In this document: positions 1 to 11,964 of the stretch, in pieces
Position numbering within the stretch: position 1 is the first letter of the stretch
Layout: each line of letters begins with the position of its first letter
From: Hippasteria phrygiana
Lineage: Eukaryota; Echinodermata; Asteroidea; Valvatida; Goniasteridae
NCBI GenBank assembly: GCA_037893225.1
Contig: JAZGUH010000409.1
Coordinates: 868,001 to 932,000 of the forward strand
Reading direction: 5' to 3'
Length of the DNA: 64,000 nt
Notes under the pieces: generated by a model
What the model saw: only the letters and a program-made list of their open reading frames with translations
Database searches by the model: none
What the model was told of the DNA's origin: nothing
Position numbers and translations under genes: made by a program

Positions 1-212
1 CCCGTCACCACCAGCTCCGTCCGGTATCCAGGCATTAATTAGGGAGCCACAGTGCTTGATAGGGGGCATATACAAATTATCACAAGAAAAAACACAATGC
101 TTATGGTTTGACAAATGGGGGGGACCAATTAATCACCAGCCTGAGTCAAACATTTACAATTAAATTTGCGATAAAATTGAAGACAAAATAAATATCAAAG
201 GTTGTGCTAGAT

Positions 213-232
213 CCCCCCCCCCCCCCCCCCCC
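213..232. repeat. Poly-C tract (20 C)
   Basis: Uninterrupted run of 20 C upstream of the PPP1R14 exon 1. Similar G or C runs of 14-23 bases occur at 19656, 24061, 41883, 45465, 45611, 50761, 58032, 58371 and 60726. Run length is likely unreliable in the assembly. Confidence 0.95.
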
Positions 233-315
233 GACACAATTTCAATACATTTGAAGTAGAACGAAAATAATGTTGGGATCGGAAACCAGTCTCATCCGTA
301 CTGCAGCTCTGTGCA

Positions 316-387
316 AGACTGGTCCCCGCCCCGGCCCCCCGGCCCCATGCATGTCCGAAGGACAATGGAGGGACCGGGAACCAGTCT
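316..387. mobile_element. Short TIR element, AGACTGG family
   Basis: A 72-bp unit starts AGACTGGTCCCC and ends with its near reverse complement GGGAACCAGTCT. A GC-rich centre contains the word CCGAAGGACAATG. The same ends and centre recur at 52091-52150, and the ends recur at 7908-7967, so this is a dispersed miniature inverted-repeat family. It lies about 130 bp upstream of the PPP1R14 start codon, in the likely promoter or 5' UTR. Confidence 0.6.
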
Positions 388-515
388 AAGCTGTGGCTAC
401 GTACTTTACACACGGCGTCCGTGACTTTACACATACAGTGTGTGTACGCTCTGTCTCCCAGATTTGTCTTCATGTATCATGCGCCGGTAAAGGTGTACGC
501 AGTCAGTTGTAAAAA

Positions 516-767
516 ATGGCGACAACAGGTGAATCCAGGCCAACAGCCTCCCAGTCTCTAAACGCAAACTCATCCGGGGGTAAATCTCAACAACCTCCAA
601 TCGGAGGAAGGAAGGTGTCAATGCCAATGGAGTTGAAACCAACAGATGACAAGAAACAGAAGAGGAACATTCATGTCACAGCAAAATACAACAGGAAACA
701 GATGAGATTGCGGCTCAACATCGAGGAATGGATGGACGGGCAGTTACGGCAGCTGTATGAATGCGAG
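516..767 (+). CDS. PPP1R14: PPP1R14-family PP1 inhibitor, coding exon 1 (residues 1-84)
   Basis: First coding exon of a small cytosolic inhibitor of myosin/protein phosphatase 1 (CPI-17, PHI-1, KEPI, GBPI family). Residues 1-49 are a low-complexity, Ser/Gln/Pro-rich N-terminus. Residues 50-84 match the start of the conserved inhibitory domain. They hold V-T-A-K-Y (54-58), whose Thr55 aligns with the phospho-switch Thr38 of CPI-17, then a basic helix, a conserved W72 and the acidic LYECE end. The reading frame stays open to 992, but homology stops exactly at GAG|GTAAAT (767/768), a good splice donor, and the rest is palindromic repeat. The exon ends in phase 0. The start ATG has A at -3 and G at +4. 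The next exon is at 31965, giving an unusually long first intron full of mobile elements. Family assignment is confident; the paralog (A, B, C or D type) cannot be fixed. Confidence 0.88.
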
Positions 768-813
768 GTAAATACAATGTTACATAAACGAGTCTCTGAT
801 GCATGTGATGCTA

Positions 814-890
814 CCTCCATGCATGGAGGATCCTCCATGCATGGTCATGGAGGATCCTCCATGCATGGAGGATGCTCCATGCATCCAGCC
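814..890. repeat. Palindromic CTCCATGCATGGAG cluster
   Basis: Four or more head-to-head copies of CTCCATGCATGGAG joined by GGATCC, able to fold into hairpins. It begins 46 bp inside intron 1 of PPP1R14. The open frame across it is intronic read-through. Confidence 0.8.
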
Positions 891-1029
891 TCATGGAATA
901 ATGCCTTCAGCGGTTTGTTTGTATTTTTGACAAGTTCACCTCGAAAAGGTACCCTAATTTGGAGCATGTTGATCGAGGGACAAGCAAATTAATGAGGCTA
1001 AGCAAAATGAGTTACACTAACGGGGCTCG

Positions 1030-1158
1030 TACAACTTGTCCGTTGGCCGACTCGACTCGAGACAACTCGACCGTTGAGACAACTCGACCGTTTTTTGGTC
1101 AAATGGCAAGACAAGTCATCCGTTGAGACAAGTCGTCCGTTGAGACAAGTCGACTCGT
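1030..1158. repeat. Iterated word repeat, CAACTCGACCGTTGAGA type
   Basis: Five or six degenerate copies of (A)CAAGTCG/CAACTCGACCGTTGAGA in about 130 bp. This is one of the word-iterated units described in the findings. A related ACTTGT-based cluster is at 4385-4612. No clear terminal inverted repeat was seen. The following 1160-1590 holds only GC-rich non-coding sequence. Confidence 0.65.
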
Positions 1159-1592
1159 AGATAGGGGAATTGGTTGTGGCAGAAACGGCACGGGGTGGGT
1201 GACTGGGTTGATGGGCTGGACAGCGCTGTCGTTTTGGACGGGGCTGGGGTACACAGGGGGCCGGGGCAGCGGCGTAACTAGGGTTGAATTTGTAGGGGAG
1301 CACCTGGGGGTGCACCAATTTTTTAAGGGGGCACCGAATGGCAACAGATGTATTGTTTGTGTGCAATTCGAAATTTCAAATGGGGGGCCACCCGGGGGGG
1401 CACGGACCCTCGACTCTAATTGGATTAAAACTAAAGAGGGGCCCTACACTACACAATCGCCACCGTAGGCTAGACCGTACATATGCAGCCAGCAAATGTT
1501 AAATAAAGCCAGCTGTTGTGCGATTACAGTTAATATTAACAACATTTTAGAAATATTTTAGGAGTTTGTTTTCACTTCAGGGATAATGTACT

Positions 1593-1744
1593 TTAAAACC
1601 CTAACCCTGCCAGACGCAGCACAGTGCATCTGTGGTGACAGCTTGACCTTGCTGCACTCTGCACACAAGTCAATGAGACAAAGTATGCAATCTGATGCGT
1701 CTGGCAGGGTTTCTAGCCAAAATACCCTGGAGGGTTAGGGTTAA
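1593..1744. mobile_element. TTAA-bounded miniature element (CCCTAACCCTGCCAGAC)
   Basis: A 152-bp unit with TTAA at both ends; the right end reads GGGTTAGGGTTAA and the left AACCCTAACCCTGCC. The inner sequence recurs in reverse orientation at 5521-5660, confirming a dispersed repeat. The telomere-like TTAGGG is only part of the terminal repeat. Confidence 0.65.
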
Positions 1745-3321
1745 GACAACTGTAGTACGCGCTGTCAGTCTGGCAGCGGTGCGCTGCTACACACGCAAAA
1801 GCCCATTCATAAAAATTGTCACGGGGTGAACATTTTCTTCAGAGCAGTGTCATTAAAGGCACTTTTGCGATTGGCCCCTTTGATGAAAACGTCATAATGA
1901 ATAATAAACATTTTAAACCATGTTACTATGAAATCCCGTGGCTAACTGGCTACGTAAACAATGTCAACAATTTTCAACTTGATTTTTTGTACAATTATAA
2001 CACTGTAAAACACAGATATCGCAATACACCCTAAATAAATAAATAATTAACTCATAAAAATTCTGAAAAAAGTTGAGGGACTGTTTTGTATCATGTGAAA
2101 GCCTGCGATGAAATCGCAGGCATCCTTGGGCATCAGACACCCAGTGCCAATCATCGCAGATGTGTGCTTCCAGCACTCATGTAAAACAGGCTTTTGTCGT
2201 CAAGAGATTGTGAAGGGGGGTTAAATCATGATGCAGTCACCATAAAATGTAATTCACCATGCCCCTCAGCAGGACTGGTACTGATCAATTGCTGATAAAA
2301 GCTCCTGGAAAAGAAAACAAAACAAAATATGCCATTAATTAAAGGCATGTTTTCATAATTACACATATAATATTAAAAGCAAGCTCATCAGGGTAATTAT
2401 GTAAATTGGACGCTTCTTAACAGATTTGTAATTCCTTCACTTTAGATTAGATTGTACAATCTGATACAATAACTAAGTTGAAATGTACCTTCAGTAGATT
2501 TGCACACATCGCAATTAATTTGTACAATGACGTGGTGTGGCTCATTGCCTATTTGTGCTATTCATTTGCATTTATATTACATTAAGAAAGCATATATTGA
2601 TTAAATGCTTGTTTCAAATGTAATGAACCCTGCCTTAAAATCCTTCAGCCTAATTGTGTTTAATTACCTTTTTGTGGTTATTTTAATTAGTTATGGTCCT
2701 CCTCATTAAGTATATGTATAAATGTGCATATATGCAAATGAGGATCATGAAAAAAGTTTGGGAAAATAATCTGTCATTCTTGTTCTGTTGCAAAATGATA
2801 TATAATTTGGGAAATGTTGCTCCTCTTTGAAATGATGAATGCACATATTAATTAGTTGCGGCAAAAAGTCTGGTGGAAATCAAGTTTTTCCCCATACCCA
2901 CAATACACAGGCTGTGGCAGAAAAAAGGTAAATAAATTTAATCTGAAAAAAAATCATAACTCACTAACGGCTTGTTGGATTTTCAGGAAACAAACTAATT
3001 TCCCCTTTGTAAATGACAAAGAATTTGAAACGTGTCTTAATTTTTGCCTGGCTTGCCTACAGTGTAGTACAATGTACATTGTATGTTTTCAGTTCTAAGT
3101 TACATTAACCCCATCCTCGACTCCATGGGCGCGTGTGCGTTCCTTCACTAACCCCTGGCCTTGAGAAATACGTAAACGGCGCTGACTGGCTATTCGAAAT
3201 GAATATTTATGTACTGAACCGCGAGCGTAATCCGAATGTTAAATGCCCTGTGTGCGCTCGTGCCCGCGTTAACATCCTGTTCGTCACGTCACATCAGCAA
3301 AACGACTCAGAGCACTTTTTG
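1745..3321. other. Intron 1 sequence, nothing recognised
   Basis: AT-rich, no long open frame, no RNA gene. A few TACATGTA words and short A/T-rich runs only. It is inside the first intron of PPP1R14. Confidence 0.6.
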
Positions 3322-3690
3322 TCTACCCTAACCTTCCCAAATCCTCCAAAATCCTCTTTGCAAAATGGAGGAATTTGGAGGATTGAGGGCACTTGGAAGT
3401 TGATGCATCAGAGGATTTTGCAGGATTGAGGTTACTAGGGGTTTTTGCCCCTGCAGGAATATGGAGGATCCAGGTTATCAGGCTCAATGTGATACATGAG
3501 GATTTTGGAGGATTGGGGTTACTAGGGGTATGCAAAAAAAACCTAGAAGATTTTGGAGGATTCGTGCTATGGTCCCTATAAGAGGATTTTGGAGGATTCA
3601 GGTTATATGGAGTTTTAACACTTTGAAATCAGAGGATGTTGGAGGATTCAGGTTACATGCGGGGAAAATGATGTAGGGAGTTAGGGTTAA
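3322..3690. mobile_element. GGAGGATT-iterated TTAA element, copy 1
   Basis: A unit of about 370 bp starting ACCCTAACCTTCCCAAATCC and ending GGAGTTAGGGTTAA. It carries about ten copies of the word GGATTTTGGAGGATT or its variants. A near-identical full copy is at 40077-40446, where both TTAA ends are intact; shorter relatives are at 10928-11163 and 11480-11701. The left TTAA of this copy is altered to CTA. Confidence 0.75.
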
Positions 3691-4384
3691 GTATTATCAA
3701 GACAAGGCCACTAGTCTTGGTGGCTACGATAAACGATATGGATTTTTTCTGGTCAGGAAATATTGTATTTTATGTTTAAACAGAGATAAAAAAGGCACAT
3801 GTATTATAAATTCGAGTCGCGGCCAGAAATCAAAATTCTTCCAATCGCTAGTAAATTAGGCCTACTCTCTTTTATTCAGTTCAAGAAAGCAGCTCATTCT
3901 CAATAACAGTGTTTGCCGCCGCTGCAGAAGATGCATCGAAAGGTTTGACAAATTTGCGAAAACAGCTGAGGAAAACATTCGGAAAATTACACAACTGACA
4001 TCCGGCGATAATGGGCGGAAACGGTCATGACGGTCGTCATACTTTTCCTTCCTCCCGATCCCACCAGGCCAGCTGTTACTACTCAGTGCAGTGTTAGATT
4101 TAACGTCGGGCGGGAAAAACATTAGGCATGTTAGGAGCTAATCTCATCCTTCCAAAGGATTGATTCTACAAATGAAAACTTTCTTACTAAAAGCACATAG
4201 ACTGCAGTCCTAATTTCCATATCCCACTATGTGGAATGATGTAAATTACACAATTCCAGTGGTTAAGATCGCGCAAGGCATGGTGGGAAAAACATGGCGC
4301 AGCAAGATCGTACCCATGGTAACGAGGTTGCATTAACCCTCCCTCTCTCAGGGCCAAAATGGAGCCAGCTACCCTATATATATC
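3691..4384. other. Intron 1 sequence, nothing recognised
   Basis: Unique-looking AT-rich sequence. A minus-strand open frame at 3862-4122 has no recognisable domain and is not called. Confidence 0.5.
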
Positions 4385-4612
4385 AAACCTATCAAGTGAC
4401 CGGTTGAAACACGAGCTGACGAGTGTTGTAGTCGAGTCCCCGCAAGTCCTTTCACAAGTGCTTTTGCAAGTCCAGTCAGAAGTGCTTTCATAAAGCCGGT
4501 CACAAGTAACTGGATGAACAATGACAAAGGAATGCCTTTGTCAAAGCTCATTTGAATAGCTTGTGATGGACTTGTGATGGACTTGCAGGGAGGGACTTGT
4601 GATGGACTTGAC
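4385..4612. repeat. ACTTGT/ACAAGT iterated word cluster
   Basis: About ten copies of ACTTGT or ACAAGT in both orientations, including four of the form GGACTTGTGATGGACTTG. This is word-iterated filler of the kind found in other elements here; no terminal repeats were resolved. Confidence 0.55.
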
Positions 4613-5520
4613 TACATATGTACTTCCCTGTGAAACACACACAAGCTGTGAGATTTGGTGGGTAGATTTTTTGATAGGCTGTGATAGTTATAACTACATG
4701 TATAGGACTAATTTACATGAATGTAAAATTGTAAATGCTGTTTTAGTTTCAACAATGACATTTTGGAGTAGAATGCAGGGCCTTTTTTCGAATGAACCCC
4801 TGTGGGTTGACGGAGACGTCGAGACTTGCCAGTCTGTATGGCATGTATGGTGAGAACAGACCGAATTATGAGCATTTTATATTATATTATATGCTTGCTA
4901 CAGTATGCGCAATGTGGTGCCCACATACAGATAGGCACAAGGGTTGTGCGTTTGTTTGAGATGCGCAAGAGTGGTTGAAGAGTGCTGATTATGAGGAGCT
5001 GCCGTGTGAAAAGGGAAGTCGCAGAGGTGTGGATGTGGAGTCAAGCTCAGTTACAACATGTACTATGTAGGGGAGTGGAGCCAGGGATTGGCAGAGTCAT
5101 GGTGTGGCAGTCGAGGTTGCAGACCAGTAAATCGGCCCAAAATGGCCTACGCCGGCCAAATCACGATTTTTAGTGCATTTTGTGGGCCATGAACTTGAGG
5201 GTTTGTAAAAGAGAAGGCTGGAAGCCGTGCACAGGTCTGCCGGCTTGTATGTATTACTGTAAAAATTCGGATGAAATTGGGCCCTAAAAGTGCTCTATTT
5301 TCAATGGAGCGTAGGCGTCATTTTTCAAGCTGGCGAATATAATTACCGGCTCGCCTTCAAAATCATGCTCACTGGACCCCATCCCAACTTGGATAAAAAA
5401 CATTTAAGGTTACTGTTAACATCCATTGTAACCATTGTCAACACATCCCTTCAGACAGGCATATTTCCAAGTAATTTAAAAAAGAAAAAAAATTGCGGCA
5501 TCGAACTTTGAAAGTACAAT
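4613..5520. other. Intron 1 sequence, nothing recognised
   Basis: No gene, RNA or repeat identified beyond short TACATGTA words. Confidence 0.5.
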
Positions 5521-5660
5521 AACCCTTACCCTCCAGGGTATTTTGGCTAGAAACCCTGCCAGACACATCAGATTGCATACTTTGTCACATTATCTTGTGT
5601 GCAGAGTGCAGCAAGGTCAAGCTGTCACCACAGATGCACTGTGCTGTGGGTTAGGGATAA
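5521..5660. mobile_element. CCCTAACCCTGCCAGAC element, inverted copy
   Basis: Reverse-orientation copy of the unit at 1593-1744, sharing the sequence between GGTATTTTGGCTAG and the CACAGTGCATCTGTGG segment. The flanking TTAA has decayed at both ends. Confidence 0.65.
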
Positions 5661-7373
5661 ACAATCCCAGCAGCGCCACACCATGAGATCGTTCGCAGTA
5701 AACACTTGTTGACTGTTTTTGTGTGGAATCCGATCCGGATCGATGGTGTGCATTCATATCATGTACAGTGTACATGTACATATGTACGAATACTGGCGTG
5801 CACAAATATTTATGCACCAGCTGTACGATTTTCAACATGAAGTTTGACTTGAATACATGGATGTTAAATACATTTACCAAACCTGCGTCTTGTGTCATTA
5901 TTTTAGTCAGTTATGCAAGTTTCCAACACAAAAACACCCCTCTCCTTCATGGAAAAAAACATGCCACTTCCCGACGTGATTTCACTGAGCGGACTGCGCA
6001 ACGCGGTCAACGCTAAACCGCCATCTTGAATTGCCTCATTATGTATTCATGAGTCATTAATACATTAAGTTGGGATTTAAACCAATAGGGGGAAAAGGCG
6101 CGCTGTGTTTCGGGCCGTTTTATGAATATTTAACAGGTCAATCGCCGTGACCATTCATAAATAATTCGATTCCCCTGGCCTTATAATAAGAGAATTTGAA
6201 AGCCCGTATCAGAAAGCGCCACAATGCCACTCAAAAGTGAGATCAACAAATCGCCAAAATGGGATGATCCAAGGAAAATTGCAATATAATAATTCTATTG
6301 AAAAACGAGGCAACATCTAGTCGTAAAGCTGACCGCCACCTCGTGTGAAGTTCGCGCCGAAACTTCCCACAAAACCGCCCCCGAGCTAGCCGTCGTTGCG
6401 ACCTTGCCGAGCTAGCTGTGGGTGTTACCAAAGCGCATGCATTGCTAGCTCGACCGTATCCATATCAATAAATGTGAATAGTTTCACGTCACACAAGCTC
6501 CGCCTCACCTACGACTCATGCATTAGCGAGGCCCGTCGATTGGCTTGGGATTGTGCTGAATATCAAAGGTCAAAGCTTATTCGGGATAAAATTGCTAACG
6601 TAATGCCACGCGAACGCCCATTCCGATTGAACTGACCAGTCTTAGACCACTATAACATTGGTCATTAAAAAAGTTTAAACACATCTACCTGTGTGATGGG
6701 CCGACTCTAGACAAGTAGAATTAATCAGTGAAACTTTCCAGGCATACTTGTACACGTGTACATATGTACATGTATGGGAATTATATTAAGGAAGTAGAAC
6801 TACAAAAAAATCAAAAATGTAAATCACTGAAATAAGAACCTGATGCATGCTGTGACAAATGTGTTTACATTACACAATACCTTCCAATGTATTGTTTGTT
6901 AGGATATGCAACAGTTCACCTGGAATGCAATCATTATGATGCAGATATTCAAGAATCCGGGTTGTATCAATACTATTGGTACTTGACATTTGTACTTTAG
7001 TGCTGGGTAAGGACTGAAATTTACTTACATACATGTATGTAGTTGTCGATGAACATGTGTGTACAAGTCCTGATTTTAAAATTGCTAATTCTGCAGGTAA
7101 TCATGAATATTATGATCAGATATTACATTATTTATTTGTTATTACTAGTAAAATCCTATTCAACAATATACATTGTAACTTATTTAATTAATGGCAGTGC
7201 AAAAACCCAAAACATGTTAACCATTCTTCTTGTTCAAAAAGGTAGGGAACGGGTTATATTTTTCTTTTTCACATATTGTGATCTGTGAATTAGCCCTATC
7301 ATGAAAACACATGGAGTTTGCCAAATCATTTTACAAAACATGCAAGTGATTACACATTTAAAACCTGTGGCCT
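5661..7373. other. Intron 1 sequence, nothing recognised
   Basis: TACATGTA words, an AT-rich stretch and no coding signal. Open frames here are short and lack domains. Confidence 0.5.
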
Positions 7374-8685
7374 TTAACCCCTTGCGTACGGATGACGCCA
7401 AATGGCGCAAAAAGACAGTGGCACCAGGTCGGATGATGCCATTTGCCGCTATTTGTGCACTTGGGTTATTCCATAAATTAGGGTACCAACTTGTAACATT
7501 TTGACCCAAAATGGAAAAATTGATTGACAGGGGATTTATTCATAATTTTCACTATAACTTAAAGATATTGACATTCCTTATTAATTGTAGCCAAAATCAG
7601 ACATTATTTACTCCAGAAATGCCAAAATATCATGTCAAAACCCATTCACGGTTTCACGTGTAAAGGGGACACCAAATTAGTTTTCTGCTATTGTTGTGAT
7701 AATTCATGCTCAATGTGGTGTGTTTATTTTAAAATGTATTACCCAGGATAAAACATCAAGGTTTATTGTGAAAATAACTTGATTCTAGACTAAAAATAAC
7801 AATTTGGTGCATGATTGCGTATGGGGACACCATTTGGTGTAGTAAGAGCTACCTGGTTTAAAGCTAGCCGCGGATTCGGCCGCGGATTCAGAGTTTGTTT
7901 TTAGGCTGTGTCTGGTTCCCGCCCCATTGAGAAAGAAGAACAATAATGCACGGACGGAACCAGTCTGCTTGGGGAATCGAGGTTTTGTGAAGGTTTTACA
8001 TGGGGCGCACAGGCCGTGCAGGCTCTAGCGCGATCGCTCATCACGCGCACGGGCAACCAGCGCGATCGAAAAGCGCCGTTTTGTAGGATCCGGCAACGGT
8101 TTGGTACTGAAAAATTGAGCAATTTGAGGGCTTGGTTCAGCAAGAGGGGGAACAACGGCCAAAGTATTAATGGGGCACAGCACAACTGGCCGTGAATAGT
8201 GCATTTTTACAAGGGGCATCACGGCAACTTAAAAAGGAATCGACGGCACTGGCCGCCGTGGCCGTCGTGAATTTCGAACCTTGTGTGACTTATTTTATTC
8301 TTCAAATGTTACTGTAAAAGCCGCCCGGAGTATACGCCACAGGGACATCTTTTAGCGTGAGAAGTAACGTATAAGCCGCGGCCTATATTCCGAAAATTAC
8401 GGTAGTCAGATGTTTCATCCTTTGCTGCCAGATATTTAGGTACAAGTACTATAATTTGAGCAACTAAAATCATTTGTATATATTTCACTGTTGGTCTACC
8501 TCCATGGTAATACAAGGGAAACAAATATCACAATGTAAAGAGGGACACCGGCCCCCACATTTATGGAATCACCCATTTCCAATCCATTGTTGGATTATTG
8601 TATACATGTATGTTATGCTTGACTGCACAAGCACATTGTGGCGATTTCGCTTGGCTGCACAGGATAACTGTACTCAAGGGGTTAA
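7374..8685. mobile_element. TTAACCCCTTGCG element split by a nested insertion
   Basis: The left half begins TTAACCCCTTGCGTACGG at 7374. The right half ends CTGTACTCAAGGGGTTAA at 8685. The intact relative at 32241-32462 is 222 bp and reads straight through TTTGTGCAGTTTCAATCC. Here that point is interrupted by the 1.1-kb element at 7463-8574. This fixes the order of insertion. Confidence 0.8.
7463..8574 (-). mobile_element. TGGGT-ATTCCATAAAT element with replaced centre, nested
   Basis: It lies inverted relative to the full copy at 25970-26970. Positions 7463-7842 match that copy's right part (about 26598-26970) and 8401-8574 match its left end. The middle 7843-8400 is unrelated GC-rich sequence that includes an AGACTGG-type mini-element at 7908-7967. 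It is inserted inside the TTAA element 7374-8685. Copies of TTTCACGTGTAAA next to GGGGACACC are retained. Confidence 0.75.
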
Positions 8686-9427
8686 TTAAAAGGGAAGTGG
8701 GCAATGACACTTTAAACATGAATGGTATGGGGGGGAAATTGATATACATGTACTACATGTATACGTATGTACTTGTACATTGTATAAGACAAAATAGGAC
8801 AGCACCCAAGAGAGTGAAGCCACAGGATTTTTCACTACGTACATGTATGCTCCACATTGGCATTAGCCATGAGATGAAATCTCAGTATAGCCAAGCCCTA
8901 GACTGTAGAGATGAAGCCACATTAAACCAGGAATTGAAATTCCCACAGAAAGTACAATGTACTGTACATAAATCCATAGCAAATAATGCAATTATCATTT
9001 TGGCAGTAATGTACATGTGCGTAAGAGCTTGCCGAGATGCTACATGTAGTGAGGTACATTGATGTATGTACATGTATGTACATGTACATGTACATCAATC
9101 CTGGTAGAAAAGATCTTTCCTAATGCTTTTGCTATCCAAATCACTCATGTTGTAACGTAAATTGTAAAACATAGTGGCTTCCATCTGGCATCATGTAGTC
9201 ACGAATACACACCTGTGCACTGTGCAATCACATTCATAAAAGCTTGTTACATTTTTGTTACAATAGGCAACGTGTACAAAAGTCACAGGTGTATTGCCAA
9301 CAAATAGAAAGGATGATTGATGCAAAAACATCCTTTGTGATGCGCATACATGTACTTGTACAGTACACTGTGTACATGTACAAATGTACATGTACATTAA
9401 ATGTACATGTACAAAATGTATGTACAT
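8686..9427. repeat. TACATG-rich non-coding stretch
   Basis: Contains a dense TACATG array at about 9062-9096 and another at 9350-9427. No gene was seen. Confidence 0.7.
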
Positions 9428-9850
9428 TGTAGCTGGACATTTCCACACTACAATTGATAGCAAATTTTGGATTTGAGTGGGGGACACTGGAGGGTACAGC
9501 AAAGCAAGATATTTTGTTTAGTTGTTTCCGGTACATTCCCGAGGCCTTAATGATCATGTGTACAAACAATATACAGGACTTTCTCTGTACATGTACTTTA
9601 GAACTTATTACAGGGGTCGTTGTAAATAATTACATGTACGTAACAAAGACAGAATTTTTACTACAAATTGACAGGACACTAATTATCATGTGCACAAATC
9701 TACCCAAATGTCATCTCATTCATATTAATAACCCATAGGAGTGCTAACAGCCACAATAAACACAATTTTGTTGGTCTTTAAGACAACCTAGTACGTAACT
9801 TGGACAGAAATGTCGTGACAAATTTCTGTCCACGTTACATACGTAATATT
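9428..9850. repeat. Duplicated block, copy 1 (no insertion)
   Basis: About 420 bp recurs at 11164-11829 in the same orientation: GGACACTGGAGGGTACA, the ATTACAGGGGTCGT segment and GCTAACAGCCA are shared. It ends with a small inverted repeat around GGACAGAAAT...ATTTCTGTCC. This copy is the empty-site version for the TTAA element at 11480-11701. Confidence 0.75.
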
Positions 9851-10270
9851 CTGTACATAATAACCTGTAACATCTGAAATATACAGTATATTGTCTTGGT
9901 TTTTACAGGTAACAATGCTGTAGGGATAAGAATGAAAAGGCACAATATTTGATGAAGACATTTATTGTAATTATAACTTTCTATCAATATTAACAAACTT
10001 TCTGTCCATGTTACATACATGTACATGTATAATGTAGCATGCTGAGCATACATGTACATATATCTTGTAAAATTTGCCCGGAAAGTCTTACATATTTTGT
10101 GAGCACAATCCTCAATGATGGGGTGGGAATGTACATGTACATGTACAAGGGGGAAAATGGACAAACAACTTGATATTATTATCCTGCTTCATTTGCCAAT
10201 CCCATGTCACACTTTTGTACCCCTTACTGTGGAAAGGCCCAGCTCTGTATTATGGATTCAGTTAAATGTT

Positions 10271-10571
10271 ATCGTTTCGGTTTGCGGTAACACCATATGT
10301 TTATCTCAACTAATGAGAGGTATGGGTTCTGAAAAGAACCTTTTCGCACAACTCTTATCTCAACCTTCGTTAAGTGAGAAGGGTTCAAGGGAGAACCAAT
10401 TTTCGTGCAACTCGTTTTCTCTACTGTCGATAAGTGAGAAATATGGTTCAGGGAGAACCATGGGGACTTCTCGGGAAGAGAACAACCGAGTTGTGCGATA
10501 AGGTTCTTTTCAGAACCCATACCTCTCGTTAGTTGAGATAAACACATGGTGTTACCGCAAACCGAAACGAT
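10271..10571. mobile_element. Foldback MITE, ATCGTTTCGGTTTGCGG termini
   Basis: A 301-bp unit with terminal inverted repeats of about 83 bp and only three or four mismatches. The ends read ATCGTTTCGGTTTGCGG and its reverse complement, with GGTTCTGAAAAGAACC inside each arm. The loop repeats AAGTGAGAA and GGGAGAACCA words. A degraded relative is at about 57485-57600. Confidence 0.8.
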
Positions 10572-10927
10572 ATCGATATTCCACCATGCAAAGCCTCAAA
10601 ACTTATATCAGTTAAATGTTGATTAACATCATGGAGGGAAAGTGCAGTTAAATTAACTGAACTCATTGATCAGCTGATACATGTACAATGTACATAGTAC
10701 CGAATGAGAATCTTTATTCTCTACATGTACATGTACATGCATGCTGGCAGTGGACAGTCTTTTTAATAACCCTGCTGAATCCAATCTCAATATGAATTTC
10801 CACACACCCTGGGGTGTTAGAGTTAGGCCCTTGCTGAGAATGGTCTGGCAGTTTTGGTGTATGTTTAACCATGTACATGTACATTTCCTATACTACATGT
10901 ACTGAGGACAATGCTTTTTATATTCCT

Positions 10928-11163
10928 TTAACCCTAACATTCATAAATCCATCAAAATCCTTCCCCTGTTTCGGAGGATTTCGGCGGATTCAGCATACCT
11001 CCATATTGAAACCTGGGGGTTTTTGATGGATTGAGGATACCTCCATATTGAGCAGTCACTAAAACCAACTTTTTGTGCATGACAAAATACAAAAATTGTA
11101 GGTGGATTTTGCCGGATTCAGGATACTTTCTAGTAAAGTTGCCCAAGGGGTTATTAGGGTTAA
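10928..11163. mobile_element. GGAGGATT-type TTAA element, copy 2
   Basis: Starts TTAACCCTAAC and ends TTAGGGTTAA with TTAA at both edges, 236 bp. The inside holds several degenerate GGAGGATTTCGGCGGATT words. It belongs with the units at 3322, 11480 and 40077. Confidence 0.7.
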
Positions 11164-11829
11164 TACATGTGGGCATTTCCACACCAATGGGGTACAATTG
11201 ACTGCACATTTAGGATTTGAGAGGGGGACACTGGAGGGTACAAGAAAGCAAGATATTTTGTTCAGGTGTTTCCTGTACATTTCTGAGGCAGCAATGATCA
11301 TGTCATGCATGTGTACAAAAAATAGAGTACTTTCTCTATACTTTGGAAATTACAGGGGTCGTCGTACATTGTTTGTAAATAATTTCATAGGTAACATGGA
11401 CAGAATTGTTGCTATAAATTGATAGGACACTAATTATCTTGTGCATGAATTTACCCAAATGTCATCTGATTTATATCCATTAACCCTAATGGTGATTGAA
11501 GCACGGAGGATTTTGGAGGATTGAGGAGGAATGGTGATTGAAGCACGGAGGATTTTGGAGGATTGAGGAGGAATGGTGATTGAATGGTGATTGAAGCAAA
11601 GAATTTTGGAGGATTGAGGATAAATGGTGATTGAAGCACAGGAGGATTTTGGAGGATTGAGGATGGTTCCTAGCAATAAGGGCCTAGGGGGTTAGGGTTA
11701 ACCCTTTCAAGATTGCTAACAGCCAAAATAAACACATTTTTCTTGGTCTTTAAGACATTTATATACAAACTGTACGTAATATGGACAGAAATTTTGTGAC
11801 ACAAGTTCTGTCCATGTTACATGTATACA
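11164..11829. repeat. Duplicated block, copy 2 (carries an insertion)
   Basis: Second copy of 9428-9850, diverged, with the 222-bp TTAA element 11480-11701 inserted between the ACCCAAATGTCATCT segment and GCTAACAGCC. Comparing the two copies gives a natural filled/empty site pair. Confidence 0.75.
11480..11701. mobile_element. GGAGGATT-type TTAA element, copy 3
   Basis: TTAACCCTAAT...GGGTTAGGGTTAA, 222 bp. It is built from about four tandem copies of a 40-50 bp unit containing TGATTGAAGCACGGAGGATT. The corresponding site at about 9722 lacks it and reads TTAATAACCC, so a single TTAA-like target was duplicated. Confidence 0.8.
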
Positions 11830-11964
11830 GGAATTCGCCGACGCCATTTTTACAGTGATGCCGCGCTCGCGTGCAGGCTGCCCGCGTTCTCTAATTTGAG
11901 TCGCGTGCGCATTTTGGCAAGTTGTAAACACCCTGTTGGTCGAAACTGCGAAATACTGACAATT

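Noticed and set aside
768..992. Extension of the 516 reading frame to a 158-residue protein
   Set aside because: Homology to PPP1R14 stops at the GAG|GTAAAT donor and the extension translates palindromic CTCCATGCATGGAG repeat; exons 2 and 3 supply the proper C-terminus.
1590..1744. Interstitial telomere repeat (TTAGGG)
   Set aside because: Only one or two TTAGGG units are present, and they are part of TTAACCCTAACC transposon ends seen in several places.
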